Assembly (NCBI RefSeq): GCF_902141855.1
Contig: NZ_CABFVH010000035.1
Location: 1 to 57,824, forward strand
Source of the DNA: Methylobacterium dankookense
Lineage (GTDB): Bacteria > Pseudomonadota > Alphaproteobacteria > Rhizobiales > Beijerinckiaceae
DNA: 57,824 bases
Reading direction: 5' to 3'
Of this stretch, positions 42,131 to 50,993 are shown one piece after another. Made by a program: the position numbers and the translations under genes. Within the stretch, counting starts at the first letter, position 1, and the number at the start of each line of letters is the position of its first letter. The notes under the pieces are model-generated. The model made no database searches. It saw only the letters and a list, made by a program, of their open reading frames with translations, and was not told the DNA's origin.

Positions 42131-45100
42131 TCAGTCGTCGTCGTACATCGCCGAGCCCATGGCCGAGCTGGCATGGTGGCCGCCATCGACCAGGATCTCG
42201 CGCTTGCCTGCATGGTTGGCCGGGCCGACGATGCCCTCGATCTCCATCCGCTCCATCAGCGAGGCGGCGCGGTTGTAGCCGATCTGCAGGCGGCGCTGGA
42301 TGTAGCTGGTCGAGGCCTTCTGGTCGCGCAGCACCACCTGGACCGCCTGCTCGTAGAGGTCGCCTGCCTCGCCGCCGACCGAGGCCGCGAAGGCGCCGAC
42401 GTCGAAGACCGGGGCCTCTTCCTCGCGCTCCTCGGGGGGCGGCGCCTTGGCGCCGCGGCCGCCCTTGGCCGGGGCCTCCTCGGAGGCCTCGTCGGCGGTG
42501 ACGGCATCGAGATAGGCGGGCCGGCCCTGGCGCTTGAGGTGAGCGACGACGCTCTCGACCTCGGCATCCGAGCAGAACGGGCCATGCACGCGCGTGGTCC
42601 GTCCGCCGCCCGCCATGAACAGCATGTCGCCCTGGCCGAGCAGCTGCTCCGCGCCCATCTCGCCGAGGATGGTGCGCGAGTCGATCTTGCTCGTCACCTG
42701 GAAGCTGATCCGGGTCGGGAAGTTCGCCTTGATCGTGCCGGTGATCACGTCCACCGAGGGCCGCTGCGTCGCCATGATCAGGTGGATGCCGGCCGCGCGC
42801 GCCATCTGGGCGAGCCGCTGGATCGCCCCCTCGATGTCCTTGCCGGCCACCATCATCAGGTCGGCCATCTCGTCCACCACGATCACGATGTAGGGCAGAG
42901 GCGACAGGTCCATCGCCTCGTCCTCGTACACCGCCTCGCCCGTCTGCCGGTCGAACCCGGTCTGCACCGTGCGGGTGATGGTCTCGCCGCGGTCGCGGGC
43001 CTCCTTCATCCGGGCGTTGTAGCCGTCGATATTCCGCACCGCGATCTTGGACATCTTCTTGTAGCGCTCCTCCATCTCGCGCACGGCCCATTTGAGGGCG
43101 ATGACCGCCTTCTTCGGGTCGATGACGACGGGGGAGAGCAGGTGCGGGATGCCGTCATAGACGGACAGCTCCAGCATCTTCGGGTCGACCATGATCAGGC
43201 GGCACTCCTCGGGCTTGAGCCGGTAGAGGAGCGAGAGGATCATGGTGTTGATGGCGACCGACTTGCCCGAGCCGGTGGTGCCGGCCACCAGCAGGTGGGG
43301 CATGCGGGCGAGGTCGGCGATGATCGGCTCGCCGCCGATGTTCTTGCCGAGGCACAAAGCCAGCTTGTGCTTGGTCTCGGCGAAGTCCGGCGCCGAGAGA
43401 AGCTCGCGCAGATAGACCGTCTCACGGGTCTCGTTCGGCAGCTCGATGCCGATGACGTTGCGGCCGGGCACGACCGCGACGCGGGCCGAGACCGCCGACA
43501 TCGAGCGGGCGATGTCGTCCGACAGGCCGATGACGCGGGACGACTTGGTGCCGGGCGCCGGCTCCAGCTCGTAGAGGGTGACGACGGGGCCGGGGCGGAC
43601 GGCGAGGATGTCGCCGCGCACGCCGAAATCCTGGACCGTCTGCTGCAGGTTGAGGGCGTTCTGCTCCAGCACGTCGGCATCGACCTCGGCGCTGCCGCCG
43701 GGAACGGGCAGGGCGAGGAGCTCGAGCGAGGGCAGCGCGTAATCGGCGTTGGCGAAGGCCGCGACCTCGAGATGGCGGCCGGCCGGGATCAGGTGCGGGC
43801 GCACCACGGCCGGCAGGTTCGCCACCGGGGCGGGGAGGGGGGCCGCGGCCTCCTCCGGCTCGACGGCCTCGACGGGCGCCGGCTCGGCACAGGGGAGGAC
43901 CTCGGCCGCCTCCGCCACGGGTTCGCTCTCCGTCACTGTGGGCTCGGCCGCGCGGCCGCGCAGCAGGACGGGACGGGACGGGATCGGCACCACCACCGGC
44001 GCGGGCGCGACCGCCGCCACGGCCGGCGCCGGGGCGCTCGTCGGCTCAGGCGCCGGGGCGGCCTCGGCGGCCGGCTCGCCCGGCTGGCGCGCGGGACGGA
44101 TCGCGGCGCGGGCGGCCATGGCCGAGAGGGCCGGGCGCGGCGCCTCGGCAGGGGAGGGGAGGGGTTCGGCGGCGGTCGGCGCCTCGGGGGCCTGCCCGAA
44201 GGCCGGCGCGGCCGTGCCGAGGATCAGGGAGAGGGCCGGGCGCGGCGGCAGGAAGGCGGCGGCGGCCTCCGCGGCGGCGCGGGCGGCGGCGTTGTCCTGC
44301 AGGTCGGCCGGGCGCGGCGGCATGTCGAAGCGCACCAGCCGGTCGAGCACGTAGACGGGCTTCGGCGGCAGCGAGCGCAGATGCGAGATGTCGACCGGCA
44401 GCGAGACGTAGGATTCGGTCTCGGAAACGGGCTCCGCCTCCGGGGCCTCGGCGGGCTCGGCCGCGGGCTCCTCGGGGCGCTCCAGGGCGGCCCAGACCTC
44501 GACGGAGGAGAGGTCGTCCTCGCCGAACCAGGGCTGCACCGCCGACCATTCGGGCAGGTCGGAGAAGTCGGCCGCCACGGGCGCAGGGACGGCCGGCATG
44601 GGCAGGGGGGCCTCGGCGGGATCGACCGATCCGGCCGGCATCTCGACCGCGGGCCGGGCGGGGCGGCGGTCCGGGGTGCGGAAGTAGCGCACGCCGGGGG
44701 GCGCCACGAAGGGCTGGCGCCAGAGGGGCAGGGGCGGCCCGGCGGCGAGGCGCGTGGCCTCCGCGGCGGCGGTCTCCGCCTCGATCCGGGCGGCCTCGGC
44801 CTGCGCCGCGGCGCGCGCCACCTCGGCGCTCTCGGCGGCGACACGCGCCTCCTCGATGGCCCGGCTCGCGGCGTCGGCCTCGGCGCGGGCGCGCTCCAGG
44901 GCGATGCGCTCGGCCTCGAGCGCCCGCATGCGGCGCTCCTGCAGGATCGTATCCGGCGTGCGGGTGTAGCGCACGGCCGAGGGCTCGGCCGGGGCGGGCA
45001 TGCCGACAGGGCCGGCAAGGTGGGGGATGGTGTGGGAAATGGCGTGGGCGGCCGGGAGCGGCGCGCCCTCGGGCGCGATCGCGGCCGGGCGGCGGGGCTG

Positions 45101-45493
45101 GCGCACCAGCACGCCGGGCGTGGAGGCGGCGTGGTCGATCCGGCTCTCGGGGAGGGGGCTCTCGAAGCCGGCGCGGTCGTCGAAGACCTGGGCGGGCCAG
45201 CCGGCCTCGGGGTGCCCGGCCTCGGCCCAGGGCGCCGGCGCGTCGGGATAGGACAGGTGCGGCTCCGGCCCGCGGCCGACGAGGGCGCCGGGCGGGGTCG
45301 ACCAGCTCTGGGCCGGTCGGGGGAGTTTGTAGCCGGGATGGCGCGGCGGCCCGGCGAGGCGCCGGGTCAGGCTGGCGCGCAGCGACATCAGCCGATGCGC
45401 CAGGGCGCCGAGCGAGAGGCCGGGGCGGTCGACGCCGCGGCCCGGACGGGAGGGATCGCGATGTGAGTAGGGAGGCCGTCCCGATGCGCGCAT
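42131..45493 (-). CDS. FtsK/SpoIIIE-type DNA translocase without N-terminal membrane domain
   Basis: An 1120-residue translocase. The C-terminal motor is standard: Walker A AGTTGSGKSVAIN (about 738-750), Walker B IVIVVDEMADLMM (about 868-880), then MATQRPSVDVITGTIKANFPTR, and the DNA-reading gamma domain at about 1044-1105 with QKASTSYIQRRLQIGYNRAASLMERME. The first 600 or so residues are low-complexity A/P/E/R-rich sequence with a helical A/E/R stretch (about 185-250), and contain no hydrophobic helix, so the four-helix anchor of classical FtsK is absent. This resembles the soluble SftA type. Its role is probably chromosome or dimer resolution at division. Confidence 0.9.
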   Translation of the reverse strand: MRASGRPPYSHRDPSRPGRGVDRPGLSLGALAHRLMSLRASLTRRLAGPPRHPGYKLPRPAQSWSTPPGALVGRGPEPHLSYPDAPAPWAEAGHPEAGWPAQVFDDRAGFESPLPESRIDHAASTPGVLVRQPRRPAAIAPEGAPLPAAHAISHTIPHLAGPVGMPAPAEPSAVRYTRTPDTILQERRMRALEAERIALERARAEADAASRAIEEARVAAESAEVARAAAQAEAARIEAETAAAEATRLAAGPPLPLWRQPFVAPPGVRYFRTPDRRPARPAVEMPAGSVDPAEAPLPMPAVPAPVAADFSDLPEWSAVQPWFGEDDLSSVEVWAALERPEEPAAEPAEAPEAEPVSETESYVSLPVDISHLRSLPPKPVYVLDRLVRFDMPPRPADLQDNAAARAAAEAAAAFLPPRPALSLILGTAAPAFGQAPEAPTAAEPLPSPAEAPRPALSAMAARAAIRPARQPGEPAAEAAPAPEPTSAPAPAVAAVAPAPVVVPIPSRPVLLRGRAAEPTVTESEPVAEAAEVLPCAEPAPVEAVEPEEAAAPLPAPVANLPAVVRPHLIPAGRHLEVAAFANADYALPSLELLALPVPGGSAEVDADVLEQNALNLQQTVQDFGVRGDILAVRPGPVVTLYELEPAPGTKSSRVIGLSDDIARSMSAVSARVAVVPGRNVIGIELPNETRETVYLRELLSAPDFAETKHKLALCLGKNIGGEPIIADLARMPHLLVAGTTGSGKSVAINTMILSLLYRLKPEECRLIMVDPKMLELSVYDGIPHLLSPVVIDPKKAVIALKWAVREMEERYKKMSKIAVRNIDGYNARMKEARDRGETITRTVQTGFDRQTGEAVYEDEAMDLSPLPYIVIVVDEMADLMMVAGKDIEGAIQRLAQMARAAGIHLIMATQRPSVDVITGTIKANFPTRISFQVTSKIDSRTILGEMGAEQLLGQGDMLFMAGGGRTTRVHGPFCSDAEVESVVAHLKRQGRPAYLDAVTADEASEEAPAKGGRGAKAPPPEEREEEAPVFDVGAFAASVGGEAGDLYEQAVQVVLRDQKASTSYIQRRLQIGYNRAASLMERMEIEGIVGPANHAGKREILVDGGHHASSAMGSAMYDDD

Positions 45494-45598
45494 GGGTGCT
45501 CAGGTGACTCGAAACAGAGGGGCCGCCCGGGCACGGGCGGGTCATCCCTGAGTTAGGGGCCTCGTCGTTAACAGAGGCTTGAGCGGAGGCGCGGACGG

Positions 45599-46771
45599 TT
45601 ACCGCTCCCCTCCCCCGCGACGCTCCGTCGAGAGCTGCGGCACCCAGACCCGACCGTCGAACAGGCGGCGCGCGGTCCGGTAGAACGAGCCCGCCCGGGC
45701 GGCCCAGCCGCCCGCCTCCGCCGCGACCTCGGCGCCGACAGTGAGCACGCCCGACGGCATGCCGAGCCGCAGCGGCCCCTCCCCCGCCTTCGGCGAGAGC
45801 GCCTCGGCGACCACGGTGCCCGGGATGCGCGCGGCCACCGCCGTGCACAGGGAGACGGTGAGCGGCAGGGCCCGGTGCGGCTGGCCGTTCGAGATCACCC
45901 GCGCCGCGAGGTCGATCTCCGCGGCGGGCACCGCCTCGCCGGTCAGGGTGACGGCGTCGGCGGGCGGCGACACGAAGCCCACGAAGGGCACCATGCGGAT
46001 GGCGCGCGCCGCCTCCGCATCGGGCGCGATGCCCATCCGCACGGAGCCCTGCACGCGGATCTCGTCCAGGAGCGCCAGGAGCGCGGGATCGGATTCGAGC
46101 CGGTCGGGCAGCTCGGTCCCGGTGAGGCCGAGGTCGCGGGCGCGCACGAACACGGTGGCGTTCGCCGCATCGACCAGGGACGCCTCGACCGGGCCGAGGC
46201 CGGGAATGTCGAGGCGGTCGATCGTCCGGCCCGTGGGCAGGAGCCGGCCCGTGGTGGCGCCGCCGGGCTCCAGGAAGTCGAGCCGGATCGGCGCGCCCGT
46301 GCCGAAGACACCGGGAATCGCGAGGTCGCCGTCGTAGCGGGCGCGTCCTTGAGCGACGGGGAAGGTGGCGCGGATGATCCGGGCGGTGTTGGTGTTGAAG
46401 ATGCGCACCGTTGCCTCGTCGCCCGAGACGCTCACCAGCCCCGCGTCGACGGCGAAGGGGCCCACCGCCGCGCTCATGTTTCCGCAATTGCCGGCGTAAT
46501 CGACCCGGGCCTCGCGGATCTGCACCTGCGCGAAGGTGTAGTCGATGTCGGCATCCGGCCGGGCGGAGGGCGCGAGCACGCAGATCTTGGACAGGGAGGA
46601 CACGCCCCCGCCCATGCCGTCGAGCTGGCGGCCATAGGGGTCGGGCGTGCCCATGGCCGCGCAGAACAGGGCGTCCCAGTCGGCCCGGTCCGCGGGCAGG
46701 TCGCTCGCGTGGAACAGGATCGCCTTGCTGGTGCCGCCGCGCATGAACACGGCCGGGATCGGGTTCTGCAT
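45599..46771 (-). CDS. PrpF-family protein (4-oxalomesaconate tautomerase-like)
   Basis: A 390-residue protein of the PrpF/FldA fold (tandem diaminopimelate-epimerase-like halves). Family signs: AVFMRGGTSKAILFHASDLP at the start, LDGMGGGVSSLSKICVL, and VDYAGNCGNMSAAVGPFAV with the active-site cysteine. Members isomerise aconitates, 4-oxalomesaconate or 3-methylitaconate. ATG 46771 follows GAGGAG. No catabolic partner genes are adjacent, so the substrate cannot be assigned. Confidence 0.88.
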   Translation of the reverse strand: MQNPIPAVFMRGGTSKAILFHASDLPADRADWDALFCAAMGTPDPYGRQLDGMGGGVSSLSKICVLAPSARPDADIDYTFAQVQIREARVDYAGNCGNMSAAVGPFAVDAGLVSVSGDEATVRIFNTNTARIIRATFPVAQGRARYDGDLAIPGVFGTGAPIRLDFLEPGGATTGRLLPTGRTIDRLDIPGLGPVEASLVDAANATVFVRARDLGLTGTELPDRLESDPALLALLDEIRVQGSVRMGIAPDAEAARAIRMVPFVGFVSPPADAVTLTGEAVPAAEIDLAARVISNGQPHRALPLTVSLCTAVAARIPGTVVAEALSPKAGEGPLRLGMPSGVLTVGAEVAAEAGGWAARAGSFYRTARRLFDGRVWVPQLSTERRGGGER

Positions 46772-46871
46772 CGGTCGAAGGTCTCCTCGGGCGCCGAGCC
46801 CGGTTGAGTCCGGCCGCGCGTTCGGCCTATCGATGGGCGCGGGGGTCACTCCGCGCGTGGTCGCCGTCAAT

Positions 46872-46974
46872 CTAGAGCGCTCTCCGCCGGAATGGACGCC
46901 GGTTCGGCGAAGAGAGCGCGCCAAAACAATGACTTAGAGCCGTGTCCCGATCCAGCGGGATCGGAACACGGCTC
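46872..46974. repeat. Composite dispersed repeat (two inverted repeats, type D)
   Basis: Two inverted repeats lie in tandem. The first spans about 46876-46919 (GCGCTCTCCGCCG against CGGCG plus AAGAGAGCGC, enclosing GAATGGACGCCGGTT). The second has 17-base arms (46937-46953 and 46958-46974, one mismatch) around the 4-base loop AGCG; its left arm begins GAGCCGTGTCCCGATCC. The linker CAAAACAATGACTTAGAGC is AT-rich. Variants of AGAGCG...GACxCCGGTT...GCGC elements recur in Methylobacterium and Rhizobium intergenic DNA, as I recall. Confidence 0.7.
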
Positions 46975-46988
46975 AAGGAGAGGTCACG

Positions 46989-47852
46989 ATGTCGCGCGAA
47001 CCCGCCGCCCGCGCCCCGTCTCCGCCGCGCGGCCGGCGCCGGGCCGTCATCCGGTCCATATTGGTACTGGGCGCCTTCGCCGCCCTGCCCGCATCGGAGA
47101 TCGCCTTGGCCCAAACCTCCTCTTCCGAGACCGCGCACGCGATCGCGCCGACCGGGACGCTGCGCGCCGCCATCAACTACGGCAACCCGGTCCTGGCCCA
47201 GAAGGGGCCGGACGGGCAGCCGGCCGGCGTCTCGGCGGATCTCGCGCGCGAGCTCGGCCGGCGCCTCGGCCTGCCCGTCGGCTTCGTGACCTTCGACACC
47301 GCCGGCGCGGTGGTCGAGGCGCTGGGCGGCGCGCGGAGCTGGGATGTGGCCTTCCTGGCGATCGATCCGCACCGGGGCGAGACCATCGCGTTCAGCCCGC
47401 CCTACGTGCTGATCGAGGGCGCCTACATGGTCCGGGCCGATTCGCCGATCACGCGCAACGCGGAGGTCGACCGGCCGGGCATGCGGATCGCGGTGGGCCG
47501 CAACACCGCCTACGACCTCTATCTCGGGCGCCATCTCAAGGCGGCCGAGCGGGTCTATGCCCCCACTTCGGCCGACGCCCTCGCCCTGTTCCTGGCGGAG
47601 AAGCCGGAGGTCCTCGCCTCGGTGCGCCAGCCGCTCGAAGCCTATGCGCGCGACCATGCGGGGCTGCGCCTGCTCCCGGGCCGGTTCATGGTCATCGAGC
47701 AGGCGGTGGCGACCCCGAAGGCGAACGGGCAGGCGGCCGACTACATGCGGGCCTTCATCGAAGAGATGAAGGCCTCCGGCTTCGTCGCACGGGCCCTGGC
47801 GCGCAGCGGGCAGAACGACGCCGTGGTGGCCCCCGCGGCGTCCGCGCCCTGA
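46989..47852 (+). CDS. Family-3 extracellular solute-binding protein
   Basis: A 287-residue periplasmic protein of the SBP_bac_3 family (amino-acid type). After an arginine-rich start (SPPRGRRRAVIRS) comes a hydrophobic segment (ILVLGAFAALPASEIALAQ), consistent with Sec or Tat export. The domain begins PTGTLRAAINYGNPVLAQKGPDGQPAGVSADLARELGRRLG and has WDVAFLAIDPHRGETIAFSPPYVLIEGAYMV. No permease or ATPase gene is adjacent, so it is an orphan receptor or works with a distant transporter. ATG 46989 follows AAGGAGAGG (46974-46982). Confidence 0.85.
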   Translation: MSREPAARAPSPPRGRRRAVIRSILVLGAFAALPASEIALAQTSSSETAHAIAPTGTLRAAINYGNPVLAQKGPDGQPAGVSADLARELGRRLGLPVGFVTFDTAGAVVEALGGARSWDVAFLAIDPHRGETIAFSPPYVLIEGAYMVRADSPITRNAEVDRPGMRIAVGRNTAYDLYLGRHLKAAERVYAPTSADALALFLAEKPEVLASVRQPLEAYARDHAGLRLLPGRFMVIEQAVATPKANGQAADYMRAFIEEMKASGFVARALARSGQNDAVVAPAASAP

Positions 47853-47862
47853 CCCGGCTTGC

Positions 47863-49104
47863 TCAGATCCGCGTGCCGAAGATCTCGGCCACCTGCGGGA
47901 TGTCCTTGTCGCCGCGGCCCGAGAGATTCATCACCATCAGGTGGTCGGCCGGGCGCTGGGGCGCGAGCTCCAGCACCTTGGACAGCGCGTGGGCGGGCTC
48001 CAGCGCCGGGATGATGCCCTCCAGCATCGAGCAGAGCTTGAACGCCTCCAGCGTCTCGGCGTCGGTGGCCGAGAGATAGGTGACGCGGCCCATCTCGTGG
48101 AGCCAGGCGTGCTCGGGGCCGATGCCCGGATAGTCGAGGCCCGCCGAGATCGAGTGCGCGTCGGCGATCTGGCCATCCGCATCCATCAGGAGGTAGGTGC
48201 GGTTGCCGTGGAGCACGCCCGGCCGCCCGCCGGTAAGCGAGGCCGCGTGCAGGCCGCTCTCGACGCCGTGGCCCGCCGCCTCGACCCCGAAGATCTCGAC
48301 CTCGCGGTCGTCGAGGAAGGGATGGAACAGGCCCATGGCGTTCGAGCCGCCGCCGATGCAGGCGACGAGCGAATCGGGAATGCGGCCTTCCTGGGCCAGC
48401 ATCTGCTCGCGGGTCTCGCGGCCGATCACCGCCTGGAAGTCGCGCACCATGGCCGGGTAGGGGTGCGGGCCCGCCACCGTGCCGATGCAGTAGAAGGTGT
48501 CGGCGACGTTGGTGACCCAGTCGCGCAGGGCCTCGTTCATCGCGTCCTTGAGGGTCTTGGTGCCGGATTCCACCGGCACCACCTCGGCGCCGAGCATCTT
48601 CATGCGGAAGACGTTCGGGGCCTGCCGGGCCACGTCGACGGCGCCCATGTAGACGACGCATTTCAGGCCGAAGCGGGCGCAGAGGGTGGCGGTGGCGACC
48701 CCGTGCTGGCCCGCGCCCGTCTCGGCGATGATGCGCGGCTTGCCCATGCGGCGGGCCAGCAGGATCTGGCCCAGCACGTTGTTCACCTTGTGCGAGCCGG
48801 TGTGGTTCAGCTCCTCGCGCTTGAAATAGACCTTGGCGCCCTGGCCGGCGGGGGCCTTGGCGCGCAGGTGCTCGGTCAGGCGCTCGGCGTAGTAGAGCGG
48901 GCTCGGCCGGCCGATATAGTGGGTGCCGTAGGACTCCATGTCGGCCTTGAACTGCGGATCGGCCTTGGCCGCCTCGTAGGCCTTCTCCAGGTCGAGGATC
49001 AGCGGCATCAGGGTCTCGGCGACGAAGCGGCCGCCGAAGATGCCGAAGCGCCCGCGCTCGTCGGGGCCGGTGCGGAAGGAGTTGGGGGTCGCTGCGATGG
49101 TCAC
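47863..49104 (-). CDS. trpB: Tryptophan synthase beta chain
   Basis: A 413-residue TrpB1-type enzyme that joins indole and serine. The PLP lysine is K106 in NHTGSHKVNN; the phosphate-binding loop GGGSNAMG and the catalytic Glu region ETGAGQHGVA are present; VEAAGHGVESGLHAASLTGGRPGVLHGN follows. The start is GTG 49104 behind AAGGA. It follows trpF but the usual downstream trpA is not here: the stop faces a convergent gene only ten bases away. Confidence 0.96.
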   Translation of the reverse strand: MTIAATPNSFRTGPDERGRFGIFGGRFVAETLMPLILDLEKAYEAAKADPQFKADMESYGTHYIGRPSPLYYAERLTEHLRAKAPAGQGAKVYFKREELNHTGSHKVNNVLGQILLARRMGKPRIIAETGAGQHGVATATLCARFGLKCVVYMGAVDVARQAPNVFRMKMLGAEVVPVESGTKTLKDAMNEALRDWVTNVADTFYCIGTVAGPHPYPAMVRDFQAVIGRETREQMLAQEGRIPDSLVACIGGGSNAMGLFHPFLDDREVEIFGVEAAGHGVESGLHAASLTGGRPGVLHGNRTYLLMDADGQIADAHSISAGLDYPGIGPEHAWLHEMGRVTYLSATDAETLEAFKLCSMLEGIIPALEPAHALSKVLELAPQRPADHLMVMNLSGRGDKDIPQVAEIFGTRI

Positions 49105-49262
49105 GGGGCAGTCCTTGGAGCGCTGAAGGGGCGCGGCGGGGCGCCCGGCATTGGGCCTGCTTTAGACCCCTCGCGGCGCCGACGCCAAGCCGGCTTCCGT
49201 GTCTCCTGACGAAACGCCGCTGCGCCGCCGCCGCCGGAGGGAGGGCGTCCGGTGATCGGGCG

Positions 49263-49997
49263 CTACGCGAGGGGCACGTCGCGCCCATCCGCGGCAGCGC
49301 TTGGCCGATCTGCCGCGGCGCTTGGCCGACCTGCCGCGGCGCTTGGCCGACCTGCCGCGGCGCTTGCCCGCACCGCCGCGACGAAGGCCGCGATGAGGGC
49401 CGGATCCTTGATGCCGGGCGCGGTCTCGACCCCGGAGGAGACGTCGACGGCGGGCGCGCCCGTGCGGGCGAGGGCCTCGGCGACATTGTCCGGGCGCAGG
49501 CCTCCCGAGAGCATCCAGCCGGCGGGGAGCCGGGCGCCCGCGATCAGCCGCCAGTCGAAGGCGAGGCCGTTGCCGCCGGGCAGCACCGCGCCGGGCGGCG
49601 GCTTGGCGTCGAGGAGCAGGCGGTCGACCGCCGCGTAGTCCGGGATGCGGGCGAGATCCGCCTCGGCGCCGATGCCGAGCGCCTTCATCACCGGCCGCCC
49701 GGCGAGCGCCCGGATGGCGGCGACGCGCTCCGGGCTCTCGCGCCCGTGGAGCTGGATCAGGTCGGGCGCGACGCTCTCCAGCGCGGCGCGGAGCGTGGCG
49801 TCGTCCGGATCGACCAGCAGCACCACGCGCTCGGCCCGGCCGCGCACCTCGGCGGCCAGCGCCTGCGCCTCCGGCCAGCCGAGATGGCGCGGGCTCGGCG
49901 CGAAATGCACGAAGCCGACGAGGTCGGCGCCGGCCTCGAGCGCCGCCGCCAGGGTCTCGGGCGTGCCGAGGCCGCAGATCTTGACGCGGGTGGTCAC
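49263..49997 (-). CDS. trpF: Phosphoribosylanthranilate isomerase with repeated C-terminal tail
   Basis: A 244-residue TrpF barrel of tryptophan synthesis. The catalytic cysteine is C8 (VKICGL); GFVHFAPSPRHL, LIQLHGRESPERV and LSGGLRPDNVAEAL, with the late aspartate in VDVSSGVETAPGIKD, complete the family. A normal enzyme would end soon after ALIAAFVAAVRA; here about 30 further residues follow, with three to four copies of the heptad RPSAAA[GD], encoded by a 21-bp tandem repeat at 49291-49371. Start GTG 49997. It sits between lapA and trpB in the operon. Confidence 0.94.
   Translation of the reverse strand: MTTRVKICGLGTPETLAAALEAGADLVGFVHFAPSPRHLGWPEAQALAAEVRGRAERVVLLVDPDDATLRAALESVAPDLIQLHGRESPERVAAIRALAGRPVMKALGIGAEADLARIPDYAAVDRLLLDAKPPPGAVLPGGNGLAFDWRLIAGARLPAGWMLSGGLRPDNVAEALARTGAPAVDVSSGVETAPGIKDPALIAAFVAAVRASAAAGRPSAAAGRPSAAADRPSAAADGRDVPLA
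49291..49371. repeat. 21-bp tandem repeat in the 3' end of trpF
   Basis: The unit GCGCTTGGCCGAYCTGCCGCG recurs with period 21 from 49297, 49318 and 49339, with a fourth, partly diverged copy starting near 49360 and a partial one before 49297. The unit is divisible by three, so changes in copy number keep the trpF frame and add or drop the heptad RPSAAA[GD]. Confidence 0.9.
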
Positions 49998-50013
49998 GGC
50001 GCGCGGGGCGTCC

Positions 50014-50370
50014 TCAGCGCGGGGCGGGCAGAGCCGTGCGGGCGGGCAGGCCCGGGCGGACGGGCTCGGGCTCCGGCACCGCGGCGCGCAGGCGGGTGGT
50101 CTCCTCCTCCAGGCGGCGCACCGTGCGGCCGCGGCTGCGCGCGGTGCGGCGGACGCGGCCCTGGCCGAGCCAGGTGAAGATGCCGCCGACCACGATGCCG
50201 AGCGCCACCGCGACGAAGACGATCGCGTAGAGCGGCAGGACGAGGCTGAAGGCCGGCACCTCGGAGAAGGGATCGAAGGACAGGGTCACCGGCGCCCGGT
50301 TGGCGACCGCCAGCAGGATCACCAGCACCGCGACCGGCAGCAGCACCAGCCCCTTGAGGAAACGGATCAT
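50014..50370 (-). CDS. lapA: LapA (DUF1049) domain membrane protein
   Basis: A 118-residue protein with two membrane helices (residues 4-24 and about 43-65) flanking the family loop NRAPVTLSFDPF, then a cytoplasmic coiled-coil-like tail (RTARSRGRTVRRLEEETTRLRAAV). LapA works with LapB in lipopolysaccharide assembly control in E. coli; in Rhizobiales this DUF1049 gene lies between ihfB and trpF. ATG 50370 is used. It sits 16 bases before trpF. Confidence 0.88.
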   Translation of the reverse strand: MIRFLKGLVLLPVAVLVILLAVANRAPVTLSFDPFSEVPAFSLVLPLYAIVFVAVALGIVVGGIFTWLGQGRVRRTARSRGRTVRRLEEETTRLRAAVPEPEPVRPGLPARTALPAPR

Positions 50371-50526
50371 CGCGTCACAACTCCAAGCCCGCCGGGGCCT
50401 CTCCGAGCCCGCCGGGGGCGTCCTGCCTGTCACAATCCGCGTGCGGACGGCCCGATCCGCGGGCCGCCCGCCGGCCCATCGAGCCGAGATAGGGTGCGCA
50501 CCCGGCCGCGGCGACATGCCGGCACG

Positions 50527-50838
50527 TCACGCCTCCTCGGCCTGTCCCTCGCCGATGCCGGCCGCGTTGAGGCGCTGGCGCATCTCCTTGCCGGTCTTGA
50601 AGACGGGGATCGCCTTCTCGGAGACCGCCACCGCCTCGCCCGTGCGCGGGTTGCGCCCGCGCCGCGCCTCGCGGCGCTTCACCGAGAAGGCGCCGAAGCC
50701 GCGCAGCTCCACCCGGTCGCCGCGGGCCAGCGCGTCCGCGATGGTGTCGAGGATCGCGTTGACCAGGATCTCGACATCCCGCTGGTAGAGATGCGGGTTG
50801 CGCTCGGCGATTCTGAGGACGAGCTCCGACTTGATCAT
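50527..50838 (-). CDS. ihfB: Integration host factor subunit beta
   Basis: A 103-residue IHF-beta, a DNA-bending HU-family subunit that pairs with IHF-alpha. The opening MIKSELVLRIAERNPHLYQRDVE, the helix VNAILDTIADALARGDRVELRGFGAF and the DNA-binding arm RRGRNPRTGEAVAVSEKAIPVFKTGKEMR (RNP with the intercalating proline) are standard. The acidic tail GEGQAEEA is short. Its place between sppA and lapA-trpF is the usual rhizobial order. IHF often assists sigma-54 promoters such as the nitrate-type one in this window. Confidence 0.96.
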   Translation of the reverse strand: MIKSELVLRIAERNPHLYQRDVEILVNAILDTIADALARGDRVELRGFGAFSVKRREARRGRNPRTGEAVAVSEKAIPVFKTGKEMRQRLNAAGIGEGQAEEA

Positions 50839-50993
50839 GTGTCCTGGTCTTCCCGAAAGATCGCCGATGAAGATCCGGCGCTCGCTTTGAGGAAGCCGGG
50901 CGGCCCGGCTTCAGGATTCGTCTCGGATGCCCCCGGAGATCCCCCTGGAGCCGTTCCCCGATGCCGAGCCGGCATCCGCTCAGGCCGGGGGCG

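Noticed and set aside
42173..45466. A plus-strand open frame of about 1097 codons antisense to ftsK
   Set aside because: Same GC-skew shadow effect; the minus strand carries complete Walker and gamma-domain motifs.
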